DNA from: Asticcacaulis sp. YBE204
GTDB taxonomy: Bacteria > Pseudomonadota > Alphaproteobacteria > Caulobacterales > Caulobacteraceae
Length of the DNA stretch: 64,000 bases
Reading direction: 5' to 3'
NCBI RefSeq assembly: GCF_000495855.1
Contig: NZ_AWGF01000001.1
Location: 1-64,000, forward strand
Both the position numbers and the translations under genes were made by a program. Positions 57,153 to 64,000 of the stretch are shown here, piece by piece. The first letter of the stretch is position 1. Each line of letters opens with the position of its first letter. Under the pieces are notes generated by a model. The model had not been told where the DNA came from. It saw only the letters and a list, made by a program, of their open reading frames with translations, and ran no database searches.

Positions 57153-57928
57153 GCCCGGCGCGCAGTACGGACGACCATTGGGAACGTTGGGGCCGTGAAG
57201 ACCCCTACTACGGCGTCTATGCCCATGACTCCATGCGGCGGGAACGGCTGACCGCCGACGCGCTTGATCATTTCTTTGCCTCAGGACAAACGCATATCGA
57301 AGGCGTTTTCGCCTACGTCCGGCGCTATATTGATCCGGCCTTCTCCCCCCGGCGCGGCCTGGATTTCGGCTGCGGCACCGGACGGCTGGTCATCCCTATG
57401 GCAGGCCTGATGGACGAAGTGGCCGGCATGGATATTTCCTCGTCCATGCTCGATGAGGCACGTCGCAACATCGACGCTCGCGACCTGCACAATGTTCATC
57501 TGCTCAAATCGGATGACGCGCTGTCGCAACTCAGCGGTAGCTATGATTTCATCCATTCCTATATCGTTTTCCAGCACATCCCCCCGGAACGTGGACAGGT
57601 GCTGTTTCAGCGTCTGGTCAAACATCTGGCGCCCGGCGGGGTAGGGGCGCTGCACATCCTGTTCGGCAAGACGTTCCACGCCGCGAATTTCGGCCAGACG
57701 CCCTCCAGCTTCCATGATCGCATACTGGCGGTCAAACGGGGCGTCCATCGTCTGCTGATGCGTCTTATGGGCCGTAAGGCGGCGACGGAGCCGGAAATGC
57801 AGATGAATATCTACGACCTGAACACTCTCTTCTTCATGCTGAAAACAGCCGGCGTCGGTGAAATTCACACCACCTTCGAGGATCACGGCGGTGAATGGAG
57901 CGCGTTCCTCTTTTTCCGCAAACCTTAA
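57149..57928 (+). CDS. Class I SAM methyltransferase (first of a tandem pair)
   Basis: A 259-residue methyltransferase. The SAM-binding motif G-L-D-F-G-C-G-T-G-R-L near residue 70 is followed by G-M-D-I-S and I-H-S-Y-I-V-F-Q-H-I. The N-terminal W-E-R-W-G-R-E-D-P-Y-Y-G-V and C-terminal E-M-Q-M-N-x-Y-D-L-N are shared with the next gene. The substrate is unknown. It overlaps thrB by 4 bases (ATGA) and so is co-translated with it; a link to threonine metabolism is not apparent. Confidence 0.82.
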   Translation: MSPARSTDDHWERWGREDPYYGVYAHDSMRRERLTADALDHFFASGQTHIEGVFAYVRRYIDPAFSPRRGLDFGCGTGRLVIPMAGLMDEVAGMDISSSMLDEARRNIDARDLHNVHLLKSDDALSQLSGSYDFIHSYIVFQHIPPERGQVLFQRLVKHLAPGGVGALHILFGKTFHAANFGQTPSSFHDRILAVKRGVHRLLMRLMGRKAATEPEMQMNIYDLNTLFFMLKTAGVGEIHTTFEDHGGEWSAFLFFRKP

Positions 57929-58077
57929 GGCCACTTTTATTCCTGCGGATGGGAAATATGTGCTGCTTGTGCGCTTACAAGAACGTCGTTTTATGATGTT
58001 TTTTAACCCTGATCTATCTCCGAAGACGAAGCCGATGATCCTGGCTGAATGCGGTGATGGGTTTGGGGGACATTTCA

Positions 58078-58851
58078 ATGCTTTTATCGCGCAGCACAGA
58101 TGCCGACTGGGAACAGTGGGGGCAACAAGACCCCTATTTCGCCGTTATTACCGATGACGCCCTGCGGCAGGATCGATTGACGCCTGAGGGGCTAAGTCAA
58201 TTTTTCACCTCCGGCGAGCATCATATGCAGGATGTCTTCGCCCGCATCCGTCGTCATATCGACTCGGAATTTATGCCGAAGCGCGGACTGGATTTCGGCT
58301 GCGGCACCGGGCGACTGGTCCTGCCTATGTCGGCTCGGATGGATGATGTGACGGGGATGGACATTTCGTCAACCATGCTGGCGGAGACCCAGCGCAATGT
58401 CGAGGCACGTAGGCTGCGCAATGTGCGCTTCGCGAGATCCGACGATAACCTGTCGCAACTTGAAGGCAAATATGATTTTATCCATTCGTACATCGTTCTT
58501 CAGCACATCCCCGAAATACGGGGACGTGTCCTGTTCAAGCGCCTGATCGATCATATGGCATCGGGTGGCGTGGGGGCCTTGCATATTCTGTTCAACAATA
58601 CGATTCACCCGGACCCCTTCGGCCAAACGTCGCCCAGTCTCATAGCGCGTATATGGATGCTCAAACGGCACATCCGTCGCCTTGTGCCGCGTCTTCTGGG
58701 ACGAAAAGCAGATCCCGAAATGCAGATGAACAGCTATAATCTGAACTTCATTTTCGCCACCCTGCAAGCTGCGGGAATCCGTGAGATGCACACCAGCTTG
58801 CAGGACCACGGTAATGCACATAGCGCTGTCTTCTATTTCCGCAAGCCGTAA
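58078..58851 (+). CDS. Class I SAM methyltransferase (second of a tandem pair)
   Basis: A 257-residue paralogue of the preceding protein, aligned almost end to end: W-E-Q-W-G-Q-Q-D-P-Y-F-A-V near the start, G-L-D-F-G-C-G-T-G-R-L-V-L-P-M, G-M-D-I-S-S-T-M-L, F-I-H-S-Y-I-V-L-Q-H-I-P, and P-E-M-Q-M-N near the end. The two arose by duplication and have diverged. GGGGA lies seven bases before the ATG at 58078. The 149-base spacer after the first copy contains no gene. Substrate unknown. Confidence 0.82.
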   Translation: MLLSRSTDADWEQWGQQDPYFAVITDDALRQDRLTPEGLSQFFTSGEHHMQDVFARIRRHIDSEFMPKRGLDFGCGTGRLVLPMSARMDDVTGMDISSTMLAETQRNVEARRLRNVRFARSDDNLSQLEGKYDFIHSYIVLQHIPEIRGRVLFKRLIDHMASGGVGALHILFNNTIHPDPFGQTSPSLIARIWMLKRHIRRLVPRLLGRKADPEMQMNSYNLNFIFATLQAAGIREMHTSLQDHGNAHSAVFYFRKP

Positions 58852-58891
58852 GGCCCCTTTCCTTCGCCGCCCAAGCGCGTATATGTAATCT

Positions 58892-60775
58892 GTGCGCTTC
58901 GATGACCGTTTTCTGGAAGAACTGAAATCCCGCTTGCGGCCGTCAGAGGTCATCGGCAAGGCGGTGAAGCTGCGCCGTAACGGCCGCGAATGGGTTGGCC
59001 TGTCGCCGTTTTCCAAGGAAAAAACGCCGTCCTTCTACGTCAATGACGAGAAAGGTTTTTTCCATGACTTTTCGTCGGGCAAGCACGGCGACATCATCTC
59101 GTTTTTGCAGGAAACCGAACGCCTGAGCTTCGTGGAAGCCATCGAAAAACTGGCTGCCGAAGCCGGCATGGCCCTGCCCGTCCAGACGCCGCAGGACGCT
59201 CAGGCGCAGATGAAGCGTCAGGGCCTGAGCGACTGGATGGACCTGGCCGCCAAATGGTTCGCCGCCCGCCTGCACGACAAGACGCCCGGCGCGCAGGCCG
59301 CGCGCGAATATCTCAAACGACGGGGCCTCAGCGATCAGGACGTCGCCGATTTCGGTCTGGGCTATGCGCCCAAGGACCACACGGCGCTGAAAGACGCGCT
59401 GGTGCAAAAAGGCGCCAAGGTCTCCGAGCTGGTCGAATGCGGGCTGCTGATCGAGGTGGAGGGGAAAGCCCCTTATGACCGTTTCCGCAACCGGCTGATG
59501 TTCCCCATCGAGGACGCGCGGTCGAAGATTGTTTCCTTCGGCGGGCGGGCGCTCGATCCGGACGAGAAGGCCAAATATCTCAATGGCCCGGAAACGCCGC
59601 TGTTCCACAAGGGATCGCTGCTGTTCGGTTTGTCCAAGGCGCTGAAAATCCTCGGTTCGGCGCAAACCGGCCCGGAGCTGGTCGTCGTCGAAGGCTATAT
59701 GGACGTGCTGGCCTGTCAGCGGGCGCAGATCGCCGCCGTCGCGCCGTTGGGGACCGCCCTGACCGAGGAGCAGATCGAAATTCTGTGGCGGCGTCACCCG
59801 GAGCCGACGCTCTGTTTTGACGGTGACAAGGCCGGGATGCGCGCCGCCGACCGAGCGCTGGATCGCGCCTTGCCGAAACTCAAACCCGGCAAGTCGTTCA
59901 AGGTCTGTTTGATCACCGGCGGCAAAGACCCCGACGACGTGCTGCGCGAAAAAGGCCCGCTGGCCCTGCGCGAAGCTCTGACCATCACACAGCCCTTTGT
60001 GGAGGTTCTGTTCAAACGCGAACAGGATCTGGAGCCGCTCGATACGCCCGAACGCAAGGCGGGCCTCAAGAAACGCCTGCGTGCGCTGGCCGGGCAAATC
60101 GAGGACAAGGACCTCGCCGAGAGCTACCGTCAGGACCTGATGGATCGCTTCGACGCCCTATTCCGACGCGAACCGGCGCAGGGTTTTCAACGCGCGCCGT
60201 TCCAGCCTCGCGGCAGCTTCAAAAATGGTAAATATGTAGAGCCGCCGATCCAGATGACCCCCGAAGGCGGTCGCGCGGCGCAGGCCCTGTCAAAAGCGCT
60301 CGATCCGATGTCCGCCACCCTCGCGCAGGGCTTGCTCGACCATCCCGACTGGATGATGGATCAAGCCGAAGCGCTCGATGCCTACGGTCTGGGCGATCCG
60401 GCGCTGGAAAGACTGGCCAAAACGCTGGTGGGCTTAAGTTTTTCCACAAGCCCCCTTGACTCCGCCAGTGTGAACCGCCATCTGCAAAATCAAGGTTATG
60501 GCGCATTATTGAGCGAGATACAAAAGGCAGCCCTCAGAGCGGCATCGCCAATCCTCGCACAGGACATATCTCTCGCAGATGCCCATAGTCGCTGGCTCAA
60601 AGCGTTCAACGCGTTCGCGCGTTTGACGGCGTTGGATCGTGCATTAACGGCTGCGAAAAATGAGGCCTCGGCTTCTTTTGACGCAGAAATTTTTTCACGG
60701 ACCAAGCTGGAACGCGACGCCTTGCGCAAAGCCTTGAAAAGCGGACAGATTTTTGAAGCGGATGCGGACGATTAA
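58892..60775 (+). CDS. dnaG: DNA primase, zinc ligands replaced
   Basis: A 627-residue primase that makes RNA primers for replication. The N-terminal CHC2-type domain aligns with E. coli DnaG, but the four zinc ligands are Ser38, Ser41, Asp59 and Ser62 with exactly the normal spacing, so it should not bind zinc. The TOPRIM domain has V-V-E-G-Y-M-D-V and F-D-G-D-K-A-G, as required for catalysis. The C-terminal domain, which binds the helicase DnaB, is about 150 residues. The start is a GTG at 58892. rpoD follows 103 bases downstream, as in the widespread dnaG-rpoD order. Confidence 0.95.
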   Translation: MRFDDRFLEELKSRLRPSEVIGKAVKLRRNGREWVGLSPFSKEKTPSFYVNDEKGFFHDFSSGKHGDIISFLQETERLSFVEAIEKLAAEAGMALPVQTPQDAQAQMKRQGLSDWMDLAAKWFAARLHDKTPGAQAAREYLKRRGLSDQDVADFGLGYAPKDHTALKDALVQKGAKVSELVECGLLIEVEGKAPYDRFRNRLMFPIEDARSKIVSFGGRALDPDEKAKYLNGPETPLFHKGSLLFGLSKALKILGSAQTGPELVVVEGYMDVLACQRAQIAAVAPLGTALTEEQIEILWRRHPEPTLCFDGDKAGMRAADRALDRALPKLKPGKSFKVCLITGGKDPDDVLREKGPLALREALTITQPFVEVLFKREQDLEPLDTPERKAGLKKRLRALAGQIEDKDLAESYRQDLMDRFDALFRREPAQGFQRAPFQPRGSFKNGKYVEPPIQMTPEGGRAAQALSKALDPMSATLAQGLLDHPDWMMDQAEALDAYGLGDPALERLAKTLVGLSFSTSPLDSASVNRHLQNQGYGALLSEIQKAALRAASPILAQDISLADAHSRWLKAFNAFARLTALDRALTAAKNEASASFDAEIFSRTKLERDALRKALKSGQIFEADADD

Positions 60776-60814
60776 TTAATCATTCGTTGAGCTTCTTCGT
60801 TAATATAAGCCATC

Positions 60815-60832
60815 TGCGGTAAAAATGCCGCA
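60815..60832. promoter_or_regulatory. Small dyad upstream of rpoD
   Basis: TGCGG and CCGCA arms, 8 bases apart, in the 103-base dnaG-rpoD gap, about 46 bases before the rpoD ATG. It could be an operator or leader hairpin; evidence is weak. Confidence 0.25.
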
Positions 60833-60878
60833 CATGTTTAGAGTCTCACGCGGTGCGCACCGCTGGGCGGAGAAATAA

Positions 60879-62963
<2,085 letters not shown>

Positions 62964-62996
62964 GGGGTTTGGGGCCTGCGGCCCCAAGTCTTCTAG

Positions 62997-63041
62997 TCAA
63001 AGAAAAAGCCCTGCTTTCTTTAAGCAGGGCTTTTTCTTTGA
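62997..63041. terminator. Terminator of rpoD, bidirectional
   Basis: A perfect 20-bp stem (62997-63016 and 63022-63041): AGCCCTGCTT core with A5 and T5 outside. Two smaller hairpins flank it: GGGGCC/GGCCCC near 62971-62985 and GTGGGGTC/GACCCCAC at 63051-63069. Confidence 0.93.
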
Positions 63042-63114
63042 TCAGGCTTCGTGGGGTCACGGACCCCACACCCCTTGACTGGGAACAGGACGGCTATGAC
63101 CAATGCAAGTTCCT

Positions 63115-63687
63115 CTATTTCTTGAAGATATCAGGCTCAGGTTCGAGAGCATTCGGATTCGTTCGAAGCTCCTCCAGCCACTCCCTGACCTTACCGCCAG
63201 AAATGAAAATGCCTTTGTCAGCCTCAACTATCGCCTCTTTTATAGCGGCTCTATAAGCATGATCTTTTTCAACATACGCCAACCTTTGAGCTGCTATCGG
63301 CATAAGCTGAAGTTTCGACAAGGGTGCCAGCGGTAAGTCCGCGACATTGCTTGGATCGATCCAGCGGATTTGCTCGATTTCAGCCGCCGCAAAGACCGGT
63401 CTGTTTATCTCGACATAGAAGGCGTGGGAATGGACCTGATGCCCGGCCTCGTTCACCGCCTCGGCATGAAATTCGCCTAGATATTCAGCTTGTTCCTGCG
63501 TGATTTCCAGCCCAATTTCTTCGCGCAATTCGCGCTGCAAGGCGTCGAACGGCGTCTCTCCGGCATCGATCTTGCCACCCGCCTGCATGAAAAAGGCAGA
63601 GCCTCGTTTGCGTACAACAAGAGCCAGCCGCAGCTTTGGATCGACTATTAACGCGGTCGCAAGGACAATTATTGTACTGCTATTCAT
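63115..63687 (-). CDS. Nudix hydrolase with antitoxin-like C-terminal tail
   Basis: A 190-residue protein. Residues 1-135 are a Nudix domain with a complete box at 38-60 (G-G-K-I-D-A-G-E-T...R-E-L-R-E-E-I-G-L), so it hydrolyses a nucleoside diphosphate derivative. The last 50 residues (A-A-I-K-E-A-I-V-E-A-D-K-G-I-F-I-S-G-G-K-V-R-E-W-L-E-E-L) resemble the C-terminal part of ribbon-helix-helix antitoxins, where an E-A-D-x-G-x-F-(I/V)-S...V-x-x-W stretch precedes the toxin-binding tail. The tail assignment is by eye. It converges on rpoD and is divergent, with a 37-base gap, from the GIY-YIG gene. Confidence 0.8.
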   Translation of the reverse strand: MNSSTIIVLATALIVDPKLRLALVVRKRGSAFFMQAGGKIDAGETPFDALQRELREEIGLEITQEQAEYLGEFHAEAVNEAGHQVHSHAFYVEINRPVFAAAEIEQIRWIDPSNVADLPLAPLSKLQLMPIAAQRLAYVEKDHAYRAAIKEAIVEADKGIFISGGKVREWLEELRTNPNALEPEPDIFKK

Positions 63688-63724
63688 TAGATATCATCCA
63701 ATACAGCAACGATTAGGAATGCAG

Positions 63725-64000
63725 ATGCAGGATCCTGAGTCAATTTACTCAGTAGGGGATATTCTAAATTGTCGCCTGAACCCCATACCAGATGAACCAG
63801 GCATATACGCATTTTGGTGGATTGCGCCGAAAGCACAACTATTAAACAGCAATCGACATATTGTTTTAAAAGGGCCAAGCGGAAGACCCGTTGACGTAGA
63901 ATATAGAGATTGGTGGCCAGAAGAATTAACGTACCCGTGCCTATATGTCGGCAAATCAACGAGTTTAAAGAAACGCTTCGGCTTGCACATAAAAAACGGG
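63725..64000 (+). CDS. GIY-YIG nuclease-like protein (3' truncated)
   Basis: The frame is open from the ATG at 63725 to the window end (92 residues). P-G-I-Y-A-F-W near residue 25 and L-Y-V-G-K-S-T-S-L-K-K-R-F-G-L-H near the end are the GIY and YIG motifs plus the conserved arginine of the GIY-YIG fold, with an insertion between them. The catalytic C-terminal Glu/Asn part is outside the window. The codon usage is markedly AT-rich (e.g. ATA, TTA, AGA, CAA), unlike rpoD nearby, suggesting transfer. AGGA stands six bases before 63725; another ATG is 6 bases upstream. Such proteins include nucleases and inactive homologues, so the activity is not certain. Confidence 0.7.
   Translation, partial: MQDPESIYSVGDILNCRLNPIPDEPGIYAFWWIAPKAQLLNSNRHIVLKGPSGRPVDVEYRDWWPEELTYPCLYVGKSTSLKKRFGLHIKNG

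Overview
The window looks like chromosomal DNA of an alphaproteobacterium, most likely of the order Caulobacterales (Asticcacaulis, Caulobacter or Brevundimonas type; the genus is a guess). The grounds are the GC-rich coding sequence, the order rnd-lptC-lptA-lptB-rpoN-hpf-ptsN, the adjoining dnaG and rpoD (sigma73-like), a KdsA/KdsB/KdsD lipopolysaccharide pathway, and an intergenic repeat family carrying GANTC (CcrM-type) sites. I see no tRNA, rRNA, CRISPR array, insertion sequence or phage gene.

0-28 kb is a surface-polysaccharide region. It starts with the tail of a coiled-coil protein, two WavE-like proteins (one AT-rich and TPR-fused) and a Wzm/Wzt export ABC transporter. Next come a HddC-GmhB fusion, a two-headed glycosyltransferase, a GDP-sugar dehydratase and a heptose kinase (HddA), which together suggest GDP-heptose or GDP-6-deoxyheptose synthesis. 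Then follow a sulfotransferase with its PAPS supply (cysD, cysNC), a phosphomannomutase, galU, a GT4 enzyme, kdsD-kdsB-kdsA, cysQ (PAP recycling), ugd, an AGE-family isomerase and a threonine dehydratase.

28-42 kb is core functions. It holds an NMNAT/Nudix protein with a damaged NMNAT motif, the rnd-lptCAB-rpoN-hpf-ptsN block, an Hsp20 gene with a sigma32-like promoter, an oxyR/ahpC/ahpD peroxide module, rimO, and an orphan MotA/MotB-like pair related to ZorA/ZorB.

42-52 kb holds a transaldolase, a small glycan locus (epimerase, C-methyltransferase, glycosyltransferase), and divergent glmM and glmS. The glmM product carries an N-terminal helix-turn-helix domain, unusual for this enzyme, and an operator-like palindrome lies just upstream of glmS. 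A secreted protein of unknown function and fructose-1,6-bisphosphatase follow.

52-64 kb holds ferredoxin-NADP reductase, a GcvA-like regulator, a CysK variant, thrB, two tandem methyltransferases, dnaG without its zinc ligands, rpoD, a Nudix protein with an antitoxin-like tail, and the start of a GIY-YIG nuclease-like gene cut by the window end. Intergenic regions carry several strong hairpins, three palindrome clusters and at least three copies (plus one decayed) of a roughly 45-bp repeat.
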